Of a DNA stretch of 23,729 bases, positions 1 to 13,100 are shown in pieces. How positions within the stretch are numbered: the stretch's first letter is position 1; the number at the start of each line of letters is the position of its first letter. Made by a program: the position numbers and the translations under genes. The notes below the pieces were generated by a model. It had not been told where the DNA came from. It saw only the letters and a program-made list of their open reading frames with translations, and did not search any database. This DNA comes from Amoebophrya sp. A120 (lineage: Eukaryota; Sar; Dinophyceae; Syndiniales; Amoebophryaceae): positions 7,847,679 to 7,871,407 of the forward strand of contig CAJINV010000005.1 in the NCBI GenBank assembly GCA_905178155.1, given 5' to 3'.

Positions 1-434
1 GACAGTGTGGCAGCGTGACTCCTGAGACCTTAGAGGGGTGAGGCAACATCAACCCTCCTACACAGTCGAGCATGAGTGAGAACTTCAACACCGCAGCAAC
101 TCAAGGAAGGGAGCAGAAGCCGGGCGAAGAAATTCACACCCGAACTTTAGGTCTCCTGTTTTGGGTCCATTTGTAAAGAAATAAAAAGCGACTCGCTGGG
201 GCCTTTTTTAACGTTAGGAGTCACGCACTAGCGACATCTTTATCTTTGCCCTTCCTTTGCGTCCCCGCCCGAAAAAAAAATGCGAGCTAGTAACAGATAG
301 AGAATGTCGCTGAGTCTGTTGGGGCATCAGGCGTAGTGGACATCTAAGCTACCTACTCCACTACCCCATCCTTTGCCCCAACTGTGGAATCCGTTTGGTT
401 TTGTGTGTTGCTTTAGCCAATCGAACAACGAGCG
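1..434. other. 3' flank of the gene, no gene seen
   Basis: No convincing open frame, TIR element or RNA gene. Contains an A9 run at 278-286, a T-rich tract near 205-211, and the hairpin at 318-382. No AATAAA signal is seen on the minus strand just past the stop. Confidence 0.5.
318..382. other. Two-step inverted repeat (hairpin) in the 3' flank
   Basis: Outer arms GTTGGGGCA (318-326) and TGCCCCAAC (374-382) and inner arms GTAGTGGA (333-340) and TCCACTAC (357-364) are perfect and nested. The RNA would fold either as a 3'-UTR hairpin or as a small independent structure. Confidence 0.5.
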
Positions 435-1147
435 CTAACGCTGTAAAACCGCGATACGCAAACAGATATCGAAATCGAGACTCTCTATCCTGCTCAGTTA
501 GCCCTCCCCATACGAACCTCTAGGCGAAATCTGCATGACAACTCTGGGGTGGGGAGGTTTTTACAGATGATAACTGTCCACCTGCGCGGATTCGTCAAAG
601 TAAGCCGAGTGTAGAATCCCATAGGGATCCACGGTCAAACCGGGTAAATACCCCGGGCACACTCCCCGCCGCTGGCAGCACTGCTTTTCGTTCCGTATCC
701 TGTGCAAAAGTATCGCACTCGTATAAATGCAAGGCCTGCATTACAAATCTCTTTCTTAAGGTAAATCAGCATTGCAAATTTTATTTCTCATGCTGAGGAA
801 ATTTGTAATGCATTTGTACGAGTACGATACTTTTGCAATTCATATTCCGGATGCTATCGCAATTCCGGCTGACGCAGTTATTACTCGGTAACTTCGCGTC
901 TGCAGTGTTGCCGCCAACAAACCCGGAGGGTATTTCGTTGTTCTCTACAGCAGGGAACACGATCTGCGGTGGAAAATTGCTGACATCCAGCTTCTCTTGT
1001 CCAACTGTGACATAGTCGTGCTTCAGGTAATACGTGGTTTTGTAAACTCCGGCGTTCTGCAGGCGAACGGTAGCGGTACCCTGTGCCGAGGTAATCATCG
1101 AGGTCTCGACCGATTCTGCCGCGATGTATTCCCCGATTGGGATCATG
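435..1147 (-). CDS. C-terminal exons 845-1147, 573-695, 435-485
   Basis: The first exon reads IPIGEYIAAESVETS and a low-cysteine, beta-rich stretch (TATVRLQNAGVYKTTYYLKH), then NNCVSRNCDSIR|NEKQCCQRRGVC, a final TCC-type module restored across the B element. The second ends DESAQVDS. The last exon reads LDFDICLRIAVLQR and a TAG stop at 435-437. If the short D0 element is cut with strict 5-bp flanks the tail instead reads SRFRYLFAYRGFTALALVVR and stops at 361-363. No GPI or clear transmembrane signal is evident in the first version; the second has a short hydrophobic run. Confidence 0.75.
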
Positions 1148-4100
1148 TATGCAGCCAGTGCACAACTCCCCCTCCCCCGCATTTGTATAGCATGAACGGC
1201 AATACAAGCATCAGCAACAGTGCCGGTTTTGCATGGCAAATTTGCACTGGATTGTAGTGCTATTCGGGCTACCAGAACTCGTCATGCATAATAGTGACAG
1301 GAGGGAAAGCGTGGATTTGGTATTTTGCATGAGAAATGAGAACGAGGGGGAGTTGTGCACTGTCATATCATGCGCGCCCGACACTGAAACTCTTTCGGCC
1401 AGGCGAAAAACCCGATGGCGCAGGTGGGGATCTCGCAGCACTTATTGTGAGGAAAAATCCCCCCTCCCCATATTGAAAAAGCATCCGTCGGAAAATTTGT
1501 GATGCAGATTTGTGGCCACAAATCATTTTTGTCTTGCAAAAAGGCAAGCGCTGAGGGATGCGCCGCATTATGGATGCTATTTTTCATGCTGGGTGGCCAA
1601 CAGGGCAGGCGTTTCCAATGCTAAACAGCTAGACTCTTGCGCTCTTAAACACCTATAAGAATCTGGCCGCAATTCCTCACAGCAAGACAGACCTCATCTG
1701 TGTACGCAAATGCAGCATCAGACGTTTCCTTTTGATATGGGGAGGGGGGATTTTTCCTTTTGATAGCACTCCTTGGAGCCCTCGTGGAACCCCGTTTTCT
1801 ATCCTGAGCAAAAACGTCCCCACCCCATAGTTGTCACGCATTTCTGCATGCCAAACAAGTTTCTCATGCTGAGCCCTATGAGAAGCATTGTCTGTCCGTG
1901 TTTTGGAATTTGTCATGCTCGAACCAGCATGCTGTGCTAGATCTGTGATGCTTCTGAACTAGCTAAACAGGACTTTGCTACGAGGACAAGCTTGTCATGC
2001 CAAACAACCAAAGCTGGTTGAATTGTCTAGCAGGTTTCCCATCTTGACTCTGGTGTGGGGACGTTTTTCATCAGGATATTTCCGGGTACGGTGCCAGGTC
2101 TTCGCCGCTTTCCGGCAGACGCACGACGTGTGTCAAGTCTTCGATCGGCTGCCCGAACCCCTTTGACCGGCAATACAGCGTCGCGCGCGTCCAGCCAGGG
2201 GGATTGCTTGGGTATAAATGGGACTTGAAGAAGTCCCCGTGAGGAACGTCATTCACATTCCCGTTCACGGGGATGGTGTGGCCGTCCCCGGAAAATCCCA
2301 AAATGGCGGCGCCGGACTATCAAAATGAAAAATCCCCCCACCCCATATCAAAACGGAAATTTGTGATGCTGATTTGGGGCCACAAATCAGCTTTGTATTG
2401 CAGAGAGGCATTGCGGCCAGATCCCCAGGCTAGGTAGAGGCGCATGTGTCTAGCTGCTCAGCATGGCAAACGACTCCCCTTTAGGCCCAACAGCATGACA
2501 AATCGCTTCCATAATGGGGCGGAAGCTTCTGCCCTTGTCTTCTTGCAAGACAGATGTGATTTGTGACCTCAAATCCGCAACACAAATTTTTGGAAACATA
2601 CCTTTTCAATATGGGGAGGGGGGATTTTGCCTCTCAATACGGACTGCTCGGTGAAAACGTCGGTCAAGCCAGAGGCGTCGATGGCGTCGTACAAAAACAC
2701 GCCGTATGCATTGCAAGCATGTCTGGAACTGGAAAGATCATGGGACTTGTAATGCTAGTCCTACAATCCTGTAACTATCTGTATTGCGTGATCAACAAAA
2801 AGACGCCGATGCCCCCTTATGTCATCCAAAAGCACAGTTTCTCATCCGGGCTGCGCATGACGAGAAGGTGTTCCGCGAATACCTTGTCATGCTTGGCTGC
2901 ATTGGGAAGGATTTCAATCATCCACACTTCAGCATCACAAGTTTCCGGACCCAGACAACATATTTGCATTGGATACGCCGCCACACCGCAGCGGGTGCTG
3001 GCTGTCCGGGCCCTCCCGCCGGCAGCAGTTCTCGGGCGGTAGTTCGCGAAAAGGCTCGGCATGACTCGCCCCAGTTTCCGTGGACGGGTAGGTTCTGGTA
3101 ATAGGAGACCTTTCGCTCGCGTACCGGACAACGCCGTAGCCTTTTAAGCCACAATGGAATTCCTCGTCACTCAAATCGTTTGCGATGCTCCTGTATCAAA
3201 TGTAAAAATGTCTGGGTCTGGAAGAGTCATGCTGTTTTTGCATGACGCAGAAGGTCTGGCATGGAAGCTCTAGCATCACAGGTTTCGAGAAGCCTCCGCA
3301 ATGCCGAACCCGCATGAGAAATCGCCCATTTTGGTGACAGAATTGAGCAGCTTTTGCTACCTATGCATGAGAGATTTTTCTGTGTTCGAAAATGCGCATC
3401 ACAAGTTCGGATCCTTCCAGACCCAGACATTTTTGCATTTGATATCCGGTGGCAGTTGTCGATGCAGCCCCGGTATGCATTGCAAAAGTATCGTACTCGT
3501 AGTAATCGCAATTGTGCATGACAGATCGCCTTCCTGAGCTAAAACAGCATTACAAATGCCATCTTTCACGCTGAGGGAGTTTGTCATGCGATTTCTACTA
3601 GTACGATACTTTTGCAATGCATACCCGGACCTCCACCGGCTCGCCCTCGTCTTTGCACCACAGCTCTGCTTATCAAGTGCAAAAATGTCTGGGTCTGGAA
3701 GGATGCCACTTGTGATGCTACCTTTGGACTCTACATAAAATCTGTATTGCATGAACAGCAAAAGAGGTGTAATTTGTGCCACGCGGAGAGGGCATTTCTC
3801 ATGCGGTATGAGCATCAGAAAGCCCTCGCAAAATCTGTGATGCTGGGGCATGCATCACAGACCTCATGGGTTATGCAAAATCTGCATGACAAACTCCTGC
3901 ATTCTTCCAGACCCAGACACTTTTACAATCCATACCGCTTTGCCGTGAAAGCCGGGGGCGCAACCCAAATTTCCGTCGCTCCCAGGGGGGTCGTACCACT
4001 TATCTGCGGCGCCGAGCGTCCCCGGCTCAGCGGCAAAACCCGCAGTATCATCTGGGTACAGGTGTACGCTTTTCAGTGCGTTTTCTATCGTGAGGAAAAC

Positions 4101-7100
4101 TCCCCATAGCAAAACCGGACACTTCTGAAAATTTGCGATGCTGATTTGTGACCACGCGTCGTCTCTGTATTGCAAGAAGGCCAACCCAGAGACTCCGCCG
4201 CATTATGCAGGCGGCTTGTGATGCTATGGAGCCTACAGAGTAAACCTTTGCCGTGCTACGCGCCTACGTCAAAACCCTTCTACTTAGGCTTAGTATGGGC
4301 CTGCAGTCCTCTACTGCAAGACAGGCCTGATCTGTGTACGCAAATCCTGCATCAGACACTCCCTTTTGATATGGGGAGGGCGGATTTTTCCTTTTGATAT
4401 TTTCCCAGTGGATGTCGTAGGGAAACGAGGATTGTACCGTTAGGCCGGATATCAAATGCAAGAATGTCTGGGTCTGGAAGATTGGTAGGTTTGTCATGTT
4501 GGGAAGCTAAGGGCTGGGCGTCCCTGTCGTTCTCTAAATCTTAAAACGGTAGCCACTTACTCGACAAACTCTAGGTAGAATAAGTTTGGACAAAGTGATC
4601 ATGCAGGTTTTTCCATGACCCGCGCGGTCTGGCATCCACGGCCTAGCATGACAGGTTCTGTGAGATCTCTATCTTCATGCCTTTCCTGCATGAGAAACTG
4701 CCTCGAAACTTGTTCAAAAGTGCACCTCGTTTGGTAATTATGCAACGCAAATTTTTTCACGATCCAGATGTAGCATGACAAGTCACACTCTTCCAGACCC
4801 AGACATATTTGCAATGCATACCGGACGCGGCGCAGGTAACGGCTGCGAGTTTCTCCGGGGGCCGGCACCCCTTCACGCAGCACGAACGTTTGCAGTTTTC
4901 CTCGGTGTACAGCTGTTGCACCACCGCATTATTTTGTTGCTGCATCGCATTCAGGGGCCCGTAGCCGCACAAATGCTGCGCCGGCAGGTTCGGCGCGCGC
5001 AGGGGTTGGTACCAGGGGCCGAAGTTCGCGATGGGATCGTGCCCATTGGCAGGAGCATCGTGCCGGTCACACCCGTTGACAGTGAGGAAGTGTGTCGCGT
5101 CGCAACTCGCCCAACACACTTTCTGCTTGTCCGCCCCGTTTGGGTTGAGGTCAGCCAACCGGTAGTTGCCCCCGGCGCCCGCTGCGTTGCAGTTAAGACA
5201 GGCCTGCTGATAGGGTTTCCCCATTTCGTTGCACAAATCTTGATCCACGTCTCCGAGGACCGTGTTATCAGCTGCAAAAATGTGTGGGTCTGAAAGAATG
5301 CAACTTGTGATGCTGCATTTCGATTCCAAAACAATCTGTATTGCATGAGCAGCAAAGGAAATGTGATTTTTGGTACGCGGAGAGGGCCTTTGTCATGCGT
5401 AGTAGGCATCAAGATCAAGAAGCCCTCAAAAAAACTGTGATGCTAGGGCATGCATCACCGGCATCATAGCTCGCGCAAAACGCGCATGACAAGCCTAAGA
5501 ATCTTCCAGACCCAGACATTATACTTGCAATTGATACGTGTTGGTATTGGAAGATGTCAGATGCGACGCGTCGGTCCGCAGCGTGCAGTAGCACACCGGC
5601 TCGCAGTATCAAATGCAAAAGTGTCTGGGTCTGGAAACATGTGAACTTCTGATGCGTATTTGAGACCAGAAAAAAATCTGTCACGCATGGACCGCAAAAG
5701 TTGCTCACTTCTTGCCACCAAAAGAGGGAATTTGTCATGCGGGTTAGGCATCGCCTAACCTGCTCAAAACCTGTGTTGCTAGGACTTGCATGCTAGACCT
5801 TCTGTGTCATGCACAAACAGCTTCACACTTTTCCAGACCCAGACATATTTGCATTTGATACGCAGCCCCGCAGTTGGACCTTCTGGTTGGACCCGGAGCA
5901 GAGCAGCTGGGGAGCTTGTATAACCCGCTCAGGTGTTACAATCTCAAGCGTTACAATAGAATCTGAGATCAGATTTGTCTTGCCTGATGAGCATGACAGA
6001 CTTGCAGGGCGTTCCACTTTCTGCAATACAAAGTTCGACAGATTGTAGTGGGGTTTGGGGCTCTGGAACTTGTCATGCGCAATCCTGTGGGAGTAGGGTA
6101 GATCGTGCACTTCTTGCAACACAAATTCCAGATTCTATTGTAACGTTTGAGATTGTAACACCTGAGCGGGTTATAGCTTGCCCGGCCACTTTTTCCTTGT
6201 ACCCCTCGGCGCAGATAAGGTCAGAGTCGGGGACCCACCCGTCTTTGTCGGGCATATTGTCATGCTGTGTGAACCCGGGATAGGTCGATGGTTGCTGGTT
6301 CGTAGTCCGGGGCGAGCCGCTCTCTCGCAGAATGTTGTGCCACGCTTTGCTGGGTCTTGGGCGGTAGCCCACCCCGTCGTTCTCCAGCCACCGGTTGGTC
6401 GGCATGTTATTCGCGTCCAAATCCAGCCCATCGTCGCCCCCCAACCCGGGCCGGTAACAGCCGGCAATGCAGCATATCAAATGCAAATATGTCTGGGTCT
6501 GGAAGATTCCGAGCTTTGTCATGCAGTTTTTCCAAGCTCCACCAAGTTTGGAATGCAGCGCCTAGCATCACAGGTTCTGCAGCCCCTTGGTGATGCCTAT
6601 TCTACATGAAAAATGCCCTCTCAGCATGGCCAGAAGTGGGGACCTTTTGCAGGTCATGCAGCACAGATTTTTGTATGATCCGCAACATGCATAACAAGTT
6701 CGCATCCTTCCAAACCCAGACGTTTTTGCAGTTGATACAGCAACTGTCGTAGCAATTGTCCTCGTTATATGCTTGCTCGCTGCAATACACGTGCTCTGTG
6801 TAGGGATAGGTGGAGTAGTATCCTGAGTAAAAACGTACCCACACCAGAGTTGTAATGCAGATTTGCAAAGACAGGAAGACTTGTAATGCGCATGCGCATC
6901 CCCATGAGAGCCATTTCCAATCGTGTTTTGGAATTTGTGATGCTGTGAACAGGATGAGCAGATGAATCTGTGATGCGGCTGCACTTGCTAACCTGCACTA
7001 CACTGCAGAGCGCAACTTGTCATGCGTGACTCACAAAACTCCTAGGTTTGTGTTGCAAAATCCTCATCCTGACTCTGGTGTGGGTACGTTTTTACTCAGG

Positions 7101-10100
7101 ATAANGAGCGCAACTTGTCATGCGTGACTCACAAAACTCCTAGGTTTGTGTTGCAAAATCCTCATCCTGACTCTGGTGTGGGTACGTTTTTACTCAGGAT
7201 AAGTAGAAATATGCGCCCTCAGCAGTCGTGTCCCTCCGATGGCACCCGATGGAGTCGCATTTGGACCAGCACTATCAAATGCAAATATGTCTGGGTCTGG
7301 AAGGATGCAAGGTTTGTCATGCTTGTCTGGCATGACTGGAGAGTTTGTGACGCGTGTCCAAGAAAAGATAGAGACCCTTTTGCTTGTCATGCAAAACGCA
7401 GTGTTCGTCATGTGGAAAGCGCAACACTAAGCCGCGCAAATATTTCTCATGCTTGGCTGCGCATTACAGAGAGCTCACTATTCACAACTCAGCATTACAA
7501 GTTTACAGACCCAGACATATTTGCAATGCATAAGCACCGCTGCTCACCCGTGCTCCCGCCTGCCGTCGTCGGGTTTCCGACCTCTTGCGGGTCCGTTGCC
7601 GAAACCCAGGGACGTATGGGAGTTCCAGGACCGAAATCGACAAAATCGCAAAACTTGTAATGCGTAAAATGTAGGCCACGAGTAGCCTCTGTTAGGAGCA
7701 GGAAATAAATGAGACCCATTGCAGGCCTGTTTAGAGGAAGACGATTTCTTGCCAGAGTAGCACGACAGGAGCAGTCTTCTTTGCCCAAACAGCATGACAG
7801 ACTGGATTTTGGTGCTCCCGAAATTTGTCATGCGCCACTTGGAATAAACTGAGGCTTGTTCAACACAACTGGTATCGATTTTATGCATCACGAAGTATTT
7901 CGATTGTGTTGATTTCGGTCCTGACGCTTCCATAGGACGTAGCTCGTACTTCGTCACGTCGCTGCACACGGCGCAATACTGCTTGCCCGGACCCGGATAT
8001 CAACTGCAAATATGTCTGGGTCGGGAAGAATGTTTTGCTGTTTCCGCACGACACAGAAGGTCTGTCATGGATGGCCTAGCATCACAGATTTTGAGAACCT
8101 TCCGCAATGCCCAATCCGCATGACAAATCCTCCGTTTTTGGTGACAGGAGATGGGGATGGGCACCTTTTGCTGCCTATGCATGAGAGATTTATGTGTGTT
8201 GTGACATGCGCATCACAAATTCGCATCCTTCCAGACCCAGACATTTTTGTAGTTGATACCGGACAAATCGGATTGATTTTCTCCCCACTCGGAACCGCGT
8301 CCTTGAAAGTTTGGCGAAATCCAAGTCCAAACCCCACGCCCGGATAATGATATCCTATTTAAAAACGTCCCCACCCCATAGTTGTCTGTCATGCAGATTT
8401 GCATCAAGAGAAACATTTGCAATGCGCATCCGCATAAGAGGAATTTGTAGCCGTGTTCTGAGATTTCGATTTGTAATGCAGAAAACAGGAGAAGCAGGCG
8501 TCTTTGTGATGTGGCTGTCCTTTCTAAACAGAACTACACTACAGACGGAAGCTTGTCATGCACAACTCCCAAAACTTGGAGATTTGTATTGCAGATTTAC
8601 CAACTTGACTATCGGGTGGGGACGTTTTTCCTTAGGATAAATGATTCGCGATGCCCAGTGTCGTATCCTGACTCACGATGGTGGCTTGGTCCGCTGTGCA
8701 CTTGCAGGTGGGGATGCACCCGTAAGCTATAGCGTGTTCCCCGGGCCCGGGACAAATCAAATCCGGGGTGCCCGCATCGAGAAGGCTCTGGTCTGAGGTC
8801 TGGTGGTTCGCCGGATAGGCGCCGGCGTTTATGAGAGTGCACAACCCCCCCCTCCACCTCGTTTTACCAAAGGGAAAAACACAGGAAAGGGGGAAAATTC
8901 AAAATTTTGCAATGCCTCATTTTTGAGAGAGGTGAGAACCACACGCATGCGCATGGCCTTGGTGATTTGCGGCGGAATCGCAAACGCCAAAAAACCGCTT
9001 ACAACGTATCAAAAGACATACTACGTAGAACGCCTGCCCCCTGGCCTGTCTACAATTTGAAACAAAAGGCCCGCGCTTCGTTTTAAAATCATTGCCGGGC
9101 CCCAGGCGGCGCCGGGCTTCGGGCCAGGGGGCCGGCGCCATTTTCCGAAGCCCCAGGCCATGCCCAACACGAGCAAAACCTGGCCCGGGCGCTACCGCTT
9201 GGGGTGGCCAAAAATTGCAGTCGGGGCCAAGGCAGTTTTTGCCTTCTAGTCTACGGCGTGCGGCTTCGGGCCACTTTTGGGCCCGTTCCTGTGGATTTGA
9301 AATCCGTCCTATCTGCCCCGGTTTTCGGCCAAAATTGGCCGCGCCGCTGTCGCGTCCGGGGCTGCCTCCATTTCTGGGCATTCCTGTGGATTTGTAACCC
9401 GACCTATGTATGTGCCCCGGTTTTCGGCCAAAAAAAGGCCTCGCTTTTGGGGTCTTTTTGATGGCCCGTGCCGAGGGGGGGTGGCCCCAAGGGTACCCCC
9501 CCGCCCATTCCTGTGGATTTGTAACCGCACCTGTGTGCCTTGATTTTTGGCCCATTTCGAGCCACCGCTACTTCCAGGCTTTGGCCCCTCTCCCAGACCC
9601 CACCCCCTGTCCATTCCTGTGGATTTGCGCTATAACAAAAGAGGTCCATTGGAAGAAGCCAGGCACGATGCTGTTGCGCCGGAATTGAGCGCAAAAAAGT
9701 GTGTCCCTTCTCGGACATACAAATTATACAGGCCGGCCACAGGGCTGCAAGCTCGTGGGGCCGTCCACCGCGATCGCCAGCAGCCGAAGTCGGGCGGCCC
9801 CGGTCCGGCTCAAATAGGGCCCACCCTCCCCCGGGCCCTTTGCGCTAATTCGGAAAAGAAAAAAAACGCGACGGCCAGGTCTTTGGGATCTTTCAGCCAT
9901 TTTGCCGCCGTTGCCTCGGGCGGGTTCATGTTCGACAGAAAAGCGGGCGCCCGACTTCCGGCACGAACGCGGCGAGCAAAAATAGTTAGGAGCGCAAAAA
10001 TATTGGCGACGGTGTGCCGATCTTGCGGAGAGTGGATGGCTGCGCTTTGCTGGAACTCAACAGACAGAAGCGCCGCCGCAAGGAGATCGCGCCGGGCCAT

Positions 10101-13100
10101 CGGGCCGGTGGGCCCGGCCATCCCTGCACCACTAGACTTCAGAGAGGAGCTGCCTTTGCAACATACAAAAATTTTGAATTTTTCCCCTTTCCCGTGTTTT
10201 CCCACTTGGTACGTTTGTCATGCCAAATACCCAATCCGCCCTTTGCCTCTTGGCACTGTTTGCATAACAAGTTCTGGTAGCCCAAATTATAGCACTATAA
10301 TCCAGTGCGAATTGGTCATGCAAAACTGGCACTCTTGCTGATGCTTGTACTGCCGCTCATGCTATACAAATGAGGGGAACAAGAGGGGTTGTGCACTGTT
10401 ATAACGTTGAGCCAGGAGTGGTAACCCTGCTCGCATTATTAAAATGAAGAATCCCCCCTCCCCATATCAAAACGGAAATTTGTGATGCTGATTTGTGGCC
10501 ACAAATCATCTTTGTCTTGCATATAGGGTCATAGGAACCATTTGACGCATTCCAGAGCAAGTCTGTCATGCGCTTTCGACTATCGCAAACCTGTTTGCCA
10601 TGCGCAGTTGCTAGCCTTCTGCATACCCAAACAGGCTCAGAAAATGCCGCCAAGCACTTTCTACAAGACAACTCTGATTTGTGTACGCAAATCCAGCATC
10701 AGAAACTTCGTTTCGATATGGGGAGGGGCGGGGATTTTTCCTCTCAATACGCATTTGTATCCATTGGCCCCGACCCCCGAATGAAACGCGGCCTTTAGCC
10801 AATTCCTACACTCGTATCCTGTGCAAAAGTATCGCACTCGTACAAATGCAAGTCTTGCATTACAAATCTTGTTTCCAAGGCAAATCTGCATTACAAATTT
10901 TATTTCTCACGCTGAGCAAATTTGTAATGCATTTATACGAGTACGATACTTTTGCACAGGATAACTCGTCGGTCATTACAACCACATTCGTGCGGCTGTA
11001 GTCGTGAAGGGGCTCTGTCCCGTCCTTGAGAAAGCACTCGTTCGAACCATGCGTGGTACCGTCCGAAGCCGAACCTTCTTCTTTTGCCCAGGCCACCGCC
11101 TTACACAGCGGCTCTTGCGCACACAGTGCGGCGCATGCTACTTCGCTCTCGATGTTGCCCACCGTCATTATGTTAGACCAGAAAATTGGACGAAGTGCAT
11201 GCTTTGTTTTTCGCGCCCCCGCTGCGGCGGCGGGTCGCTTTCGTTTCGCCTCGGGGGCTGCCGGGAGGCCTGACAATACTTACACCCGGCCCGGTGGCCT
11301 CGCTGCGCCATAAAACAACTCACGCGTTGTGACTTGTCAAAGAGAGTCGGGGCAGCTTCCCGGCCCCGAAGCTCCCACCCTCGCCCAAAGGGCGAGGCGC
11401 CCGCCGCCCCGCAGAGCAGCTTCGTTCGTTCCCCAAGGGCTGGCGGCTTGCTATCAGTCGGGGCGGTCCGACTGGCGGGCGCGGGCCACCATGTTTTTGG
11501 CCGACAACGCATTTGCCCTCCCACCATTCCACCCAAAAGGACGGGCCGGCCTTCGAAGCAGTGGGGCGCGCGCCCCACCCTAGAATGAATGGGGCCGGCC
11601 TGCTTTAGCCCCGGCCGGGCGGCTGCCCCCTCTCAGGTAAAGGCTTTGCGAGGGGGCCCGAATTAGCCCAATTCGGCCCCCTTTCGGGGGGAAAATGGAA
11701 CCGGTTTTAAAACATTTTGGGCCCCCCCGTAGCATCGGGCGAAGGCCAAAAAGGGAAATATCTGGCAGGCCTAGGCCAGTTCGGGCCCCTTTTTCCCCCC
11801 CCGGAAGGAATGGAATGGCCGTCCCCCTTGGGAGGGCGGGTTTTGCTTCTGTCCCTCCATCGGCGGGCCGGGGCCGGCCCCGAAAGACGGAAGGCCCGCC
11901 CGGCCCCGGCGAGACTTCTGCCGGCTCCGGGCCGGCTTCGAGTTGGGGCCCCAGGGTGCACGCCGCGCCGGCCGGCTGTGCTTCCCCGGCGTGGCCCCGA
12001 CCCGTGCGGGGGCGAGTGGCGGAGTGCGGGGACATGCCCTCTCCGCCGTATCTTCGTCGGGTCTGGCCGCGCGGCCGCAATGCAGGAAGTTATATTTTTC
12101 CGGAATAATAAAGCAGCCCGGCAACCGGCCTCACCACCGTGGCCCCCGATTTCGTTCCGTCCGCGACCCCCGCTGGAAAGTGGGGGCGTAACAAAGTATG
12201 AACATCGCTCTCGATGTTGCTCACCATAATCATGTCATAATGAGCCATGTCCTTATCCTCCTCGAGAATGCACGGCTTTCCAGCTGCGAATACATCTGAA
12301 TTTTTGATTTTGTGTGTTTTGTGTATTCATCATCAGATTTTGATTATTCTAAATTACTGCATTGATGCTCTCACGACCCAGCTACTATCAATTAATTGCG
12401 TGATGCCATATAATGATAAACAAAAATATGGTCATGGAACTACTAGGGTCACAATTTCGCTTCTATCTACAGACGACAACCACGACTCTAGCTAGGAATC
12501 ATGGGCTGATGCAACGGTGCAGCAGAAATCATCAAGCATCGTATAGAAAAATTTTCCTCCCCCGTAAAAAATACGGTGCGATTCGAATGGGTAGAGCGCT
12601 TCTTCCAGAATACAAGTATGAAATTCGAAGCCTGCTCTTTCCTCCAGCATCTATTTCTACACAGATCTTTACTGCAGCCATCAGGCTAATAACTGAGATA
12701 AAAGGCGCCGAAGGCGCGCCAGCAATAGCTGTAGGCTTAACGTTGCACCATGACACGAAAAAAAAATCTGGTATGCAACAAGGCGCACTGCTTTATTTCT
12801 ATTCTGCTGAAAATATGCGCCGGAGTAGAAGGCTTTTTCGTTTCGCAAGCGTTCTGCCAGTTGCTGATATCGTATCCCGAAATTTCACTCGGCGCTTTGC
12901 AACCCTGCTGGCAGCAGTTTCCGTGCTGAATATGGCGTTCTCAACTGTTACATTCTCAATTGTATACATGATTTGTCATGCAAAATGACCATCATGAGCC
13001 ACCAGACGACCAACCTCCTGCTTCGCATGACAAATTCTCGGAGTGCTAAACAGCGTCTAAATCTGTACCAAATCTGTCATGCAAGACGCGCAGGCTCCCC

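Larger units (their letters stand above)
8830..10403. mobile_element. Introner H2 (1574 bp) carrying a nested element
   Basis: Termini TATGAGAGTGCACAACCCC and complement of TATAACAGTGCACAACCCC. TSD GCGTT/ACGTT (4/5). Bases 10212-10403 are homologous to H1 in reverse; the rest is the nested element at 8865-10211. Removal of the whole joins HSWLN|AGAYPA in frame. Confidence 0.82.

Noticed and set aside
2071-2301. Independent small gene from a TTG start
   Set aside because: It is an internal exon of the long gene; frame continues on both sides once C2 and D1 are removed.
8917-9555. 212-residue minus-strand frame and 9547-10341 plus-strand frame in the nested element
   Set aside because: GC-rich, repeat-driven (NPQEW-type repeats from the TTCCTGTGGATTTG units), no domain, overlapping frames on both strands.
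11320-12229. Several long overlapping frames in the GC-rich block
   Set aside because: All six frames are open because stops are rare at this GC content; Pro/Gly/Arg/Ala-rich, no domain.
12588-12632. tRNA-like A box (TGGGTAGAGCG) and B box (AATTCGAAGCC)
   Set aside because: Boxes are only 34 bp apart, too close for a tRNA, and no cloverleaf forms.
12413-12988. 191-residue plus-strand open frame
   Set aside because: It overlaps the antisense CCQQGC exon and runs through the TIR of F1 into the element; no recognisable motif.
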